Shown here one piece after another: positions 8,473-17,024 of a stretch of DNA of 64,000 bases (the stretch's first letter is position 1; the number at the start of each line of letters is the position of its first letter). The DNA is from Aneurinibacillus tyrosinisolvens. GTDB taxonomy: Bacteria; Bacillota; Bacilli; Aneurinibacillales; Aneurinibacillaceae. The notes under the pieces are model-generated. The model searched no databases. It was not told the origin of the DNA and saw only the letters and a program-made list of their open reading frames with translations. Location: the NCBI RefSeq assembly GCF_001015055.1, contig NZ_BBWZ01000001.1, positions 310,001 to 374,000 of the forward strand, given 5' to 3'. The position numbers and the translations under genes were made by a program.

Positions 8473-9768
8473 ATGGAAAAATCACTCGATATTGCAGTCA
8501 TTGGATTGGGCTTTATCGGGCTTCCGCTGTCGTTAAGCTATGCTCGTAAAGGAGCGAATGTTGTAGGGCTTGACGTAAGCGAAGCGCTTATTCAGGAAAT
8601 TAATGGAGGGAAATCCCACCATTTAGAATACTTTGAAGGAAAATCACTGGCGCAAATCCTGCAGGAACAGCTTGCGGCAGGCCGTTTTCAGGCGACCACC
8701 AGCTATAAAGAAGCGGCATCGCAAGTAACCAATTATATTATTACCGTAGGAATCCCTGTGAAAAACGGTGACCCGGAAATGAGTTATTTAACGAGCGCAT
8801 GCGAATCGCTTGCTGCTGTATTAAAGAAGGGTGATACCGTCATTTTGCGCAGCACTGTTATACCGGGAACAACGGAAGAAATGGTGCGCCCTCTTCTTGA
8901 GAAAAGCGGGCTTACAGCCGGAGAAGATTTCTACCTTGCTTACGCTTCCGAGCGGATTGCGGAGGGCCGGGCGTTTGAGGAATTTATTCATATGCCGCTG
9001 GCCATGGGGGGAATTACTGAAGAAAGCGCCCGCCGCGCCCATGAGGTTCTCGCCTTCGTAACCGAAGCGGAAGTAACCATTTCCGATATTAAAGTAGTGG
9101 AAACGTCTAAAGTTATCGAAAACGTACAGCGTGATGTAAATATCGCGATGGTGCAGCAATTCGCGCGCTTTGCTGAAAAAGCGGGGATTGATACATTCGA
9201 ACTGATTCGTGTTGCGAATACCCATACGCGGGTAAACCTGCTGAACCCAGGCCCTGGCGTCGGAGGATATTGCCTGCCTAACGCGCTGTATTACCTGCTG
9301 CCGAAAGCAAAGGAAATCGGCGTGAATCTGGATCTGCTTGAAAAGGCACGGCAAATCAATGACAGCGTACCGCAGGTGCTCGTCCACATGGTAGAAGAAC
9401 AGCTGCAAAAGCAGGGGAAAACACTGGCCCAAAGCAAGGTAGCTGTCCTCGGCCTTGCCATGAAAGACTTCTCAAATGATGACCGGATTAGCCCGCCGCA
9501 TCACCTTGTTCAACTGCTTCAGGAATCTGGAGTCCAGGTAGCGGCTTTTGACCCGGCTGTCCCTTCCCGTTATGATTATAAGGTCGATAGCCTCGAAGAG
9601 GCACTGCGCGGGGCTGACGCGCTTATTTATCTTACAGTACAGGAGCAGTTCCTTGACATCAACTGGCCGGAAGCCATTGATATAATGAACGAGAATCCGG
9701 TTCTTCTGGATGGGAAAAACCGCATCCCCCGCAGCGTATCTGATAGGGCTGCTTTACTTCGAATTTAA
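8473..9768 (+). CDS. Nucleotide-sugar dehydrogenase (UDP-ManNAc/UDP-glucose dehydrogenase family)
   Basis: The 431-residue enzyme has an N-terminal Rossmann NAD-binding motif (GLGFIGLP, residues 11-18). The central catalytic segment GPGVGGYCLP places the nucleophilic cysteine at residue 267, and a C-terminal UDP-binding domain follows. It oxidises a UDP-sugar twice at C6 to the uronic acid, probably UDP-N-acetylmannosaminuronate (WecC-like) or a relative; the exact sugar cannot be fixed from sequence. The ATG at 8473 has GGAGGA upstream; an upstream in-frame start at 8425 lacks this. It supplies a uronic-acid donor for the surface polysaccharide block. Confidence 0.88.
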   Translation: MEKSLDIAVIGLGFIGLPLSLSYARKGANVVGLDVSEALIQEINGGKSHHLEYFEGKSLAQILQEQLAAGRFQATTSYKEAASQVTNYIITVGIPVKNGDPEMSYLTSACESLAAVLKKGDTVILRSTVIPGTTEEMVRPLLEKSGLTAGEDFYLAYASERIAEGRAFEEFIHMPLAMGGITEESARRAHEVLAFVTEAEVTISDIKVVETSKVIENVQRDVNIAMVQQFARFAEKAGIDTFELIRVANTHTRVNLLNPGPGVGGYCLPNALYYLLPKAKEIGVNLDLLEKARQINDSVPQVLVHMVEEQLQKQGKTLAQSKVAVLGLAMKDFSNDDRISPPHHLVQLLQESGVQVAAFDPAVPSRYDYKVDSLEEALRGADALIYLTVQEQFLDINWPEAIDIMNENPVLLDGKNRIPRSVSDRAALLRI

Positions 9769-9794
9769 GAGAAGCCTTTTGGCTTCTCTTTCTT
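9769..9794 (+). terminator. Rho-independent terminator of the dehydrogenase gene
   Basis: A perfect 8-bp stem (GAGAAGCC / GGCTTCTC) with a TTTT loop begins at the base after the stop codon and is followed by a pyrimidine-rich tail. Confidence 0.8.
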
Positions 9795-9850
9795 CGTAGT
9801 ATAGGATAATATATGTTGTTTTAGAGTCATAAAGTAAGATTCCTATTATA

Positions 9851-9864
9851 GGACCGTACGGTCC
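9851..9864. promoter_or_regulatory. 14-bp perfect palindrome upstream of a glycosyltransferase gene
   Basis: GGACCGTACGGTCC is fully self-complementary and lies 33 bp before the glycosyltransferase start, followed by no T-run. A dimeric repressor operator is one possibility; no regulator could be assigned. Confidence 0.35.
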
Positions 9865-9896
9865 CAATGTTCTTCTCGATTTAGAAAGGATGTTTC

Positions 9897-11297
9897 ATGA
9901 TGATGAATGCCCGCAACAGTTCAGCCGGAGAAAATCCGGCGAAAAGAATGCTGCTTGTTTCCTACCTTTTCCCGCCGATTGGGGGAGGTGGAGTTCCACG
10001 CCCATTAAAAATGGCCAAGTATCTGGCGGAAAGCGGCTGGGAGGTGCATGTCCTGACCGCACCGGACGTTTACCACGCAACAAGGGATAATTCCCTGCTC
10101 AAGGAGCTGCCCGCGAACGTCATCGTTCATCGAGCAAAAGAGTTTAATCTTATCAAAAGCATGCGGCCCGTACAGGCGGAGACACCGAAAAAGAATGCTT
10201 CGAGCAGCGGCGGTGCTCAGGCGTCCGGTGTGAAACGGCTCATCAAACAGCAGGTCGTCCCGGTTTTGAAGAAAGTAAAAAACACACTCACGATTCCGGA
10301 TGACATGATTGGCTGGCTGCCGGATGCAGTGAAGGTCGGGGAAGAAGTCATTCGCAAATATAACATCCCTGTGATGTTCTCTACTTCAGGACCGTATACG
10401 TGCCACCTGGTAGCCCGTAAGCTAAAGCGGAAAACAGGAATTAAGTGGATTGCGGATTTTCGCGATCCGTGGACGCAAAACATGCACCGTTCCGGTGTGG
10501 CCTGGCGTGAAGCGTGGGAAGAGAGAATGGAACGGAGCGTGATGGCCGAATCGGACGCTGTCACCACGGTTACGCACGGGTTTGCGGCAAACTTCACGAA
10601 GAAGTTTGCCCGGGAAATCAAGCGGATTGAGGTCATACATAACGGATTTGACCCGGAAGATTACCGCCACATTGAAGAGCCGCCGCAGGACGGTAAGTTT
10701 ACGCTTGCCTATCCTGGAATTTTCTATAAAGAGAGAAATCCGCGGCTTCTCCTTCAGGCAGTGGCGGAATTAATCGAGGAAGGGAAAATCGACAGGCAGC
10801 AGCTCAAACTTCAATTTGCGGGCGTGTTTGATTATCCGGGTTATACGGACAATATGGATGCCGTTCACCGCCTGCGGCTGGAAGACGTCGTCGAGGTGAT
10901 GGGGAACCTGCCGCATAAGCAGGCGCTGTCAATGATGAAGGGCGCGGATGTCCTCATGCTTATCGGCGATACAGCCCCAGGCTCCGGTGTTTATATTCCG
11001 GGGAAATTGTACGAATACATGGCAATCGGCCACCCGATACTGGCCCTGTCGGTTGAAGGGGAATCAACAAACATCATTCGTAAGTTTGAGCTTGGTGAAG
11101 TCGTAAATCCGCTGGACAAACAAGAGATTAAGCGAGCCTTCTTAAAGCAGTATGAAGAGTGGAAGCGGGATAAGACAGGCGATAAAGAGCGCGGGAACGA
11201 TATTATGCAGCGTGCGGAGGACGGTGATTTGGCCATCTACAACCGGCGCATTCAGGCGCAGATGCTCGGTGAACTTATGGACGAGCTTATAAGGTAA
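9897..11297 (+). CDS. Glycosyltransferase family 4 (GT-B fold)
   Basis: This 466-residue GT-B glycosyltransferase has an N-terminal acceptor domain with SYLFPPIGGGGVPRP at residues 22-36, the glycine-rich loop of WcaI/WbuB-like GT4 enzymes. The C-terminal donor domain contains PGKLYEYMAIGHPILAL, where the family's sugar-nucleotide-binding Glu lies. It probably adds a sugar to a lipid-linked polysaccharide at the cytoplasmic face of the membrane. The ATG at 9897 is preceded by AGAAAGGATG; two more ATG codons follow directly. It is a monocistronic unit between a palindrome and a strong terminator. Donor and acceptor are unknown. Confidence 0.87.
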   Translation: MMMNARNSSAGENPAKRMLLVSYLFPPIGGGGVPRPLKMAKYLAESGWEVHVLTAPDVYHATRDNSLLKELPANVIVHRAKEFNLIKSMRPVQAETPKKNASSSGGAQASGVKRLIKQQVVPVLKKVKNTLTIPDDMIGWLPDAVKVGEEVIRKYNIPVMFSTSGPYTCHLVARKLKRKTGIKWIADFRDPWTQNMHRSGVAWREAWEERMERSVMAESDAVTTVTHGFAANFTKKFAREIKRIEVIHNGFDPEDYRHIEEPPQDGKFTLAYPGIFYKERNPRLLLQAVAELIEEGKIDRQQLKLQFAGVFDYPGYTDNMDAVHRLRLEDVVEVMGNLPHKQALSMMKGADVLMLIGDTAPGSGVYIPGKLYEYMAIGHPILALSVEGESTNIIRKFELGEVVNPLDKQEIKRAFLKQYEEWKRDKTGDKERGNDIMQRAEDGDLAIYNRRIQAQMLGELMDELIR

Positions 11298-11300
11298 GCA

Positions 11301-11336
11301 AAAAGGAAGGCACAATTCAGCGTGCCTTCCTTTTTT
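11301..11336. terminator. Bidirectional terminator
   Basis: The stem GGAAGGCAC / GTGCCTTCC is extended by A/T pairs and flanked by A-runs and T-runs, between the plus-strand glycosyltransferase gene and the minus-strand operon that ends at 11343. Confidence 0.85.
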
Positions 11337-11342
11337 CCTTAG

Positions 11343-12187
11343 TTATCCCTGGTCTTTACTTTGATCCGCCTTCGGATTTTTAATGTATTTTTCAATGTCT
11401 GCCGGTTCTTTTACTTTAATTCCCGGATCATTGTATTTGAAGAAACGGAACATCGTTTCCTGATCCATAAAGCCCGCGGCAGGAATCGGCATCCGAATCC
11501 ACGTCTGGTACTGGTAAAGGAGGTGATCCTCTTTACCGATCCACAGCGTCATCTTTACCGTTGTTTTCGCCAGAATGTCTTCGATGTTCGGGTTGTTTTT
11601 ACGCAGCTCGTTTACCTGAGCGAATAACGGCGTATTGCTTCGATCCAGCCATTCTTTTGCTTTCATCTGGATTTGGATGCGGGTACACGGTTTGCTAAGC
11701 AGCTCTTGGTCACTCATTTGCTTTGCGTTATTGAATAAAGGCGCCCAATCCATGAAGCCTGGAGCGGATTAAAAAGGAACGTCTGTTTTTCCGCATTCAT
11801 CCACTGGACTCCATTGTGGAAATATGCCTTATCCCCAATTTTGTAATAACGGAACGATTGTCCGGCCATCCGTCCGTTCACGAGATACTTATCCGGGCGA
11901 ACGACAATTCCCTGGTACATGCTTGTTGTTCTGCGGTCCTGCAGATTATTGGCAATGTAGCCGTCATACCAGAACTTCTGCGCTGCGTCGCTCTGGGAGG
12001 CCTTTAAAGCGGCCTCGACTAATGCCTGCGCTTCGCCAGGCGCCATCAGCTTGCCTTCTTCCTCCTGAACCGTCTTTTCTTTTTTAGTATCGCCCGGAAC
12101 GGCGGATAAGCTTTTTTCTCCTGACGGATAGGTGCACGCGCTTAAAAGAAGCAAGCAGCATAGTGAAAGAAATCCTTTTTTAAACAT
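11343..12187 (-). pseudogene. Lipoprotein gene split by a one-base frameshift
   Basis: Two overlapping frames together form one protein of about 280 residues. The upstream frame starts at 12187 with a lipoprotein signal (hydrophobic segment then LLSAC, Cys about residue 17) and runs into the wrong frame after ...FLFNPLQ. The downstream frame continues as PGFMDWAPLFNNAK to 11343. The transition lies near 11752-11762; adding one base, for example a C in CTCCAGG, would join them. A TAA at about 11765 rules out slippage at the nearby T5 run. The product would be an extracytoplasmic lipoprotein of unknown function, third gene of the operon with the O-antigen-ligase-like and Asp-repeat proteins. 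A sequencing error is possible. Confidence 0.65.
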
Positions 12188-13817
12188 GTCGAGTGCGCAC
12201 CCTCCTTACAGCTAAACTAATAATAAGCAATGCGGTGATTCCGCATAAAATCGCAACAACCGGGATATGGTGCTGTTCAAGAACGAGGATGCGGTGCCGT
12301 TTGTCAATAGACGCAATCAGCTCATTCTTACCGTCGCCGTCGATATCAGCCGCTTGAACATTAGTGAGCGACATGAAGATTTTCCAGTTTCTTTGTAGTC
12401 CCTGATCGCTGTATTGGTAGCTGGAAACATAGCGCACGAGATTGTCACGAATTAAGCTTTTATCAAGTGTAAGCAGTTCTTCCCCCTGCCCATTGCCAAC
12501 CTTGTTATAATCCTGGAAGCGGAAGGTTTTGTCCCGCGCTGTCCAGAGGACGGACCATTTCCCATCCGCAGCCGGTTTAATAATGCGGGAGTACGGAGAG
12601 GAAATCAGAATTTCATCCGTTTGGTCTTTATCTACATCGGCAACAAGGAACGTTGTATTTACCATCTGTTGAATCATGTCGCGGGACAGGCGGTAGGCCA
12701 CGCTTCCCCTTCCTTGATTATCGACGGTGACGACAACGAGGTCTTCTCCAATGAGGACAAGCCCTTCTTTTTTACCGGGCAGCCTTAATGTATCGACAAT
12801 TTTTGTTGCATTCGTCTGCATAGTGAAAGGCTTTCCGTTGAAGCTCCCTTTTACGGCGCCATCTGAAATGGCAACTTTCGAGAACGAGGAGCCGGGACGG
12901 AATGTGTCTTTTCTGTCCATCACATTGCCGGATTGCTCCAGCTGCTTAGCCAGATTCGTAATGTCCATCGTCAGCGCACGGAAAGGGGCTGTTCCGAATT
13001 GGAGCATGCTCTCGGCGAGCTGCTGGCGCTGGACAAGTGGCACAAGTTCCCCCTGTTTGTTCAAATAATAATAAGGAAAGCTGATATGCTCATTTGGAAT
13101 CATAGCCATCAGCGCAGCCTTGTTTAATTTGGCTTCGGGAATGCGCTCCATTGTTTTCCCATTCCATGTATAAACATACAGGTGGAGCGGTTCTGTCTCC
13201 AATTGCCGCTTTTGGCTTCTCATCTTAATGATTTCGTTCTCCGACATTCCTTTGGCAAGCAGTGCATCTGTTTTTGCCTGCTCCTCCTCCGCGTTTCCAA
13301 GCGTGATGACTTCCGCTTTTCCGTCGTTGTTTATGTCACGGACCAGTACAGGAAAAGAATCTGCTTTTTCCCCGGCGTACACGCTGCGGGAGGCCCATTT
13401 CTCTGTGAAATGGGAAAGAACCGGCAGTTCGCTTCTTGTAAACATCGAATGCAAAAGGATCGCCACAAGAAGCATGGAAACGATGGAAGAATAAGATAAC
13501 TTTCCATAAAGGCGGGCAATAAGAAAGGCGATAGCCAGCACAATGATATAGGAGAAAATGGTCCACGCGATCCCGTTCACTCGTTCCATACTTCCAAATG
13601 ACTTGGCCAGCAGTAAAAATAAAAGAGTAAAAGTAAACAGCTCTTTACGCCACCCGGGCGGGCAGAGCCAGATTACAAGTCCAAGCAGCACCAGAAGCCC
13701 CAGCAAACCGTAATAAGAAAACTCTAACAAGGCAGGAGTGACAACAAGATGATACATGAAATAGAGATAGAGAGCGTATAAGCCCCATAAAACAAATGGT
13801 TTTATATGTTTGTTCAT
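12180..13817 (-). CDS. Membrane protein with extracytoplasmic FG-GAP/VCBS-like Asp-rich repeats
   Basis: This 545-residue protein has about five N-terminal membrane segments (residues 1-125), a large outside domain, and a C-terminal membrane segment (about 519-536) followed by a basic tail. The outside domain has three Ca-binding-like Asp loops, DINNDGKAEV (161-170), DVDKDQTDEI (394-403) and DIDGDGKNEL (491-500), as in FG-GAP/VCBS beta-propeller repeats. Its start overlaps the upstream ligase-like gene by 4 nt (ATGA type), and its end overlaps the lipoprotein start by 8 nt, so the three genes are translationally coupled. The function is unknown; a scaffold or sensor role in polysaccharide export or ligation is only a guess. 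Confidence 0.75.
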   Translation of the reverse strand: MNKHIKPFVLWGLYALYLYFMYHLVVTPALLEFSYYGLLGLLVLLGLVIWLCPPGWRKELFTFTLLFLLLAKSFGSMERVNGIAWTIFSYIIVLAIAFLIARLYGKLSYSSIVSMLLVAILLHSMFTRSELPVLSHFTEKWASRSVYAGEKADSFPVLVRDINNDGKAEVITLGNAEEEQAKTDALLAKGMSENEIIKMRSQKRQLETEPLHLYVYTWNGKTMERIPEAKLNKAALMAMIPNEHISFPYYYLNKQGELVPLVQRQQLAESMLQFGTAPFRALTMDITNLAKQLEQSGNVMDRKDTFRPGSSFSKVAISDGAVKGSFNGKPFTMQTNATKIVDTLRLPGKKEGLVLIGEDLVVVTVDNQGRGSVAYRLSRDMIQQMVNTTFLVADVDKDQTDEILISSPYSRIIKPAADGKWSVLWTARDKTFRFQDYNKVGNGQGEELLTLDKSLIRDNLVRYVSSYQYSDQGLQRNWKIFMSLTNVQAADIDGDGKNELIASIDKRHRILVLEQHHIPVVAILCGITALLIISLAVRRVRTRHV

Positions 13818-15061
13818 AGCTTGCCATTTTCTCCTTTATTATTTTCTAAAAAAGGAAAAGACAGAATCATGCCGGCCAGCAGCCAGAAATAAGCATTCAT
13901 GAATGGAACCTCAAAAATGTTTTCTACTCCGTTGTGGAAAATGACGGCAACGAGACCGGTGAAGATTCCTATAGCAACAAACTGGTATCCTCTCGTTTTC
14001 ACCGCACGCCAGGAGCGAAGCATTTCTTTAATTAATGTGAACATAAGCCAGAAGAAGAGGGCCAGTCCAACAATGCCTGTTTCAGCGAGTGTTTTAAAGT
14101 AATAGCTGTCCACATAAATCGTGCCGAAGTTACGCTCGGCAACAGCGCCGCCGTAGTGGCCCATTCCTTTTCCGAATAACGGTTCGTAGCGCATCATGTC
14201 ATATGCGCCCGCCCAGCGTGCAATCCGCCCGTCCTTCGTGCTTTTTTCCACATAGGTCGGGCTGAAGAGGCTGGTAAAGCGGTGCTGAACGGAAGGGACA
14301 AGGAAAACAACAAGAACGGCTGCAATTAAGCCTCCGATTAATATGCGGCGGTCATACATAATGCCAAGCAGGCCGATGGACGCGGCTAGCGCCAGCCAGG
14401 CTCCGCGGGAACCTGTGAAGAGAAGCGCAGCCAGCATAATGAGCGTCATGCCAAGCCAGATGATCCGCTGTTTCCATGTTTTGCTCATTAAAACGAGTCC
14501 GGCCGCTATCGGAGCCATTAAAATCATATAGCTTCCGAGCACGTTAGGACTCTGTACAATCGAGAAAGCCCGGGTTGTAATCGCTTCGCTGGCATCAGAC
14601 CAGTCGGAGGGGGTTTCAACGCCAACAATGCGCTGAATGACACCGTAGAAGCCGACCAGGGCAGCGACGAAGACGAGCACATAGATTGATTTTTTTGCCT
14701 GGCCCATCGAACGGAATAAATGATAGCCGATAAAGAAGGCTACGATATATTCAAACGTCGCCCGGAATCCTTCGACGCTTGCCCCGAAGTTCTCCATATC
14801 CGCAATAAGATAAGCAATCCCCATAATGAAGAAGGCAGTAAGCGGTATTTTTATAGAAGGAAGAGGACGGTCGTGTTTGCTTCCTCGTACGTGGGAAAAA
14901 ACAAATAGAATAAGGACAATCATTACACCTTCATCCCAAAGGGAAGAAACGACAGGAATAGGAAGGATATTCCTTAGAATGTAATCTACGATAGGGAAAG
15001 AGAGAAAAATATATAGCCAGAATGATTGACTAAGCAGTAGTCGTTTGCCTTTTTCAAGCAT
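13814..15061 (-). CDS. O-antigen ligase / polymerase-like membrane protein
   Basis: The 415-residue protein has about ten hydrophobic segments and a large polar loop around residues 255-320, with features such as GSRGAWLAL and GKGMGHYGG. This is the pattern of the Wzy/WaaL (O-antigen ligase, PF04932) family. Such proteins polymerise or transfer lipid-linked glycans outside the membrane. The gene is first in an operon with the Asp-repeat membrane protein and the lipoprotein. It is divergent from murJ, with 173 bp between. In a Gram-positive host it may ligate or polymerise a wall polysaccharide or glycosylate surface proteins. Confidence 0.82.
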   Translation of the reverse strand: MLEKGKRLLLSQSFWLYIFLSFPIVDYILRNILPIPVVSSLWDEGVMIVLILFVFSHVRGSKHDRPLPSIKIPLTAFFIMGIAYLIADMENFGASVEGFRATFEYIVAFFIGYHLFRSMGQAKKSIYVLVFVAALVGFYGVIQRIVGVETPSDWSDASEAITTRAFSIVQSPNVLGSYMILMAPIAAGLVLMSKTWKQRIIWLGMTLIMLAALLFTGSRGAWLALAASIGLLGIMYDRRILIGGLIAAVLVVFLVPSVQHRFTSLFSPTYVEKSTKDGRIARWAGAYDMMRYEPLFGKGMGHYGGAVAERNFGTIYVDSYYFKTLAETGIVGLALFFWLMFTLIKEMLRSWRAVKTRGYQFVAIGIFTGLVAVIFHNGVENIFEVPFMNAYFWLLAGMILSFPFLENNKGENGKL

Positions 15062-15162
15062 AAAACAGCTTTCCTCCTTACTAGTAGCAACAGATCAATA
15101 CATATAATTACGACATACTTGCTTTTAAAAATCAAGTGGTAATCAAGTGGCAGAAGTAAGGA

Positions 15163-15192
15163 TTGCCGGATGTGAGACAAATACGGTAAGAT
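15163..15192 (+). promoter_or_regulatory. Probable SigA promoter of the MurJ gene
   Basis: TTGCCG (15163-15168), an 18-nt spacer and TAAGAT (15187-15192) lie about 43 bp before the MurJ start. Confidence 0.5.
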
Positions 15193-15234
15193 GGGAGCGG
15201 AATTATTTTAGCAACAGTAGAAGGAGTTTGTACA

Positions 15235-16767
15235 ATGTCCGGTTCGATTCTTAAATCCGCTTTTATTATTGTAGCCGTAACCATGGTGGGCCGGCTGCTT
15301 GGTTTAATTCGCAATATGTTTCTAACGAACCAATTCGGAACGGGAATGGAGTCTACCGCCTATACGGCCGCGTTTACGATTCCGCTTGCCCTGTCGCTTG
15401 TCGTTCCCGGAGCGGTGAATTCTATCCTAATTCCTACATTAAAAGGAAAAATTATAGACGGTGACGAAGCGGGGGCCAATGCTCTTTTCCATAAAGTACT
15501 AACAGCGTTGACCGTGTTCTTTATCGTTTTAACAGTCGTAATCTTTGTCTTTGCCGATCCAATTATTTCCCTTATGGTTCCGAGTTTTAGCGAGGAGACG
15601 CACCGGCTTACGGTGGAACTGTTTCGCTACATGGCGCCTTCCGCGCTGTTTATCGGCCTGTTCAGCCTGTTTTCCAGCGTACTGAACGTCCACAATGAGT
15701 TTTTTATCGCTTCCCTTGGTACGGTTGTAAACAGTCTCATTGTCATCGTTTCGTACTATGTATTCGTTCCGTTTATGGAAATACAAGGTCTCGCCCTCGG
15801 AACCTTGCTCGGTTTTGTCGGTTTCGCCCTGGTGATGGTTCCGGCACTTCGGCGTTTTCACTATTCGATAGGGTTGAACCTTCGCCTGAATGACCCGGAA
15901 ATGAAAGCGATGGGGGAACGGCTCATTCCGATTGTTATCGGCTCCACGATTTCACAGCTGACGATGTTTCTTGAGCGCTTCTTTGCTTCCGGCATCGGGG
16001 AAGCAAAGCTGACGGTACTGACGCTTGCCAACCAAATTATGCAGGTGCCGATGGCCGTGTTTGTCGGAGCGTTTACACTGCCGCTCTTTCCACTGCTGGC
16101 TGAATACGTAAAAAAACAGCAGATGGATCAGATGAAGCACGTCCTTGAACAGGGGCTTTTGTATTTAGTCATTCTTTTGCTTCCGGTCACTGTAGGACTC
16201 ATTCTTTTATCGGCTGAAATTACGGCGTTATTTTATGAGCGGGGCGAATTTGGGCCGGCAGACACGGCGCTAACAGCGTGGGCGCTTATTTTTTACAGTC
16301 TAGGCATTCTGGGACTGGCCTTCCGTGATCTTTTTACCCGGGCATTTTACGCAATGGAGGACACAAAAACACCGGTGATGCTTGGGGCAGGAGCCATCGT
16401 CCTTTATGTTTTGTTTGTGAATTTGTTCATCCCGCTGCTCGATCACGGCGGCATTGCTTTCGCCGCTTCTTTATCCGCCTTCTGCAACGCGATGGCTCTT
16501 GCTTTCCTGCTGCGCCGCAAAGTCGGCTCGAAACTTCTTTCTTCCTCCTTTTATGTTTCTACAGGGAAGGCGGTTGTAGCGAGCACGGGAATGGGGCTCA
16601 TTGTGTGGCTGGGTAAGCTGCTTCTGGCAGGGATTCCGCTCTGGCTTTCCGTCCCCTTTATTATCGCTGCTGGGGCCGGTGTGTACCTGCTTATCCTGCT
16701 CTTATTAAAGGAAGAGCTGGCAAAAGAGATGCTGGCGAAGGTAAAAAGAAAAACATCGCGGGCATGA
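15235..16767 (+). CDS. MurJ/MviN-family lipid-linked oligosaccharide flippase
   Basis: The 510-residue MOP-superfamily protein has about 14 membrane segments. The first is typical of MurJ (VAVTMVGRLLGLIRNMFL, about residues 14-31), and a conserved RDLFTRAFYAMEDTKTP segment lies around residue 365. MurJ flips lipid II across the cytoplasmic membrane. Bacillales often carry several paralogues, and this one sits among polysaccharide genes next to an O-antigen-ligase-like gene, so it may flip a wall-polysaccharide intermediate instead. A GAAGGAG site precedes the ATG. Two hairpins follow the gene. Confidence 0.88.
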   Translation: MSGSILKSAFIIVAVTMVGRLLGLIRNMFLTNQFGTGMESTAYTAAFTIPLALSLVVPGAVNSILIPTLKGKIIDGDEAGANALFHKVLTALTVFFIVLTVVIFVFADPIISLMVPSFSEETHRLTVELFRYMAPSALFIGLFSLFSSVLNVHNEFFIASLGTVVNSLIVIVSYYVFVPFMEIQGLALGTLLGFVGFALVMVPALRRFHYSIGLNLRLNDPEMKAMGERLIPIVIGSTISQLTMFLERFFASGIGEAKLTVLTLANQIMQVPMAVFVGAFTLPLFPLLAEYVKKQQMDQMKHVLEQGLLYLVILLLPVTVGLILLSAEITALFYERGEFGPADTALTAWALIFYSLGILGLAFRDLFTRAFYAMEDTKTPVMLGAGAIVLYVLFVNLFIPLLDHGGIAFAASLSAFCNAMALAFLLRRKVGSKLLSSSFYVSTGKAVVASTGMGLIVWLGKLLLAGIPLWLSVPFIIAAGAGVYLLILLLLKEELAKEMLAKVKRKTSRA

Positions 16768-16822
16768 CGATCGTTCTTTCCCTTCGAGGAAGCTGGACGG
16801 CCGCTTAGTCTCACGCCGGGCG

Positions 16823-16875
16823 GACCGGCAAAACATCTGGGTATCTCAATGATGGAGACAATTGCCGGTCTTTTT
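16823..16875 (+). terminator. Possible terminator of the MurJ gene
   Basis: A 9-bp perfect stem (GACCGGCAA at 16823-16831 with TTGCCGGTC at 16862-16870) is followed by TTTTT. The loop is long (30 nt). Confidence 0.5.
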
Positions 16876-16978
16876 CGCCCTATGTTCGACACACTCCACA
16901 GGGGGAAAGAAAAGAGACGTCATCGCCCCCGATGTTTTTCTTGGACGTTGGAACCTTGCGGTTCTATGATAAAGAAAA

Positions 16979-17016
16979 GAGGGAAAGCGCATGCGAAGCG
17001 CCTTCCCTCTTTTCTT
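16979..17016. terminator. Bidirectional terminator between convergent operons
   Basis: A 12-bp stem with one mismatch pairs 16979-16990 with 16998-17009. It has an A-rich left flank and TTTTCTTTG on the right, just before the end of the minus-strand glycosylation operon. Confidence 0.8.
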
Positions 17017-17024
17017 TGTATAAA

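Noticed and set aside
11760..11772. Programmed -1 frameshift at the T5 run in the lipoprotein gene
   Set aside because: A TAA in the -1 frame follows the run directly, so slippage there could not produce the downstream part.
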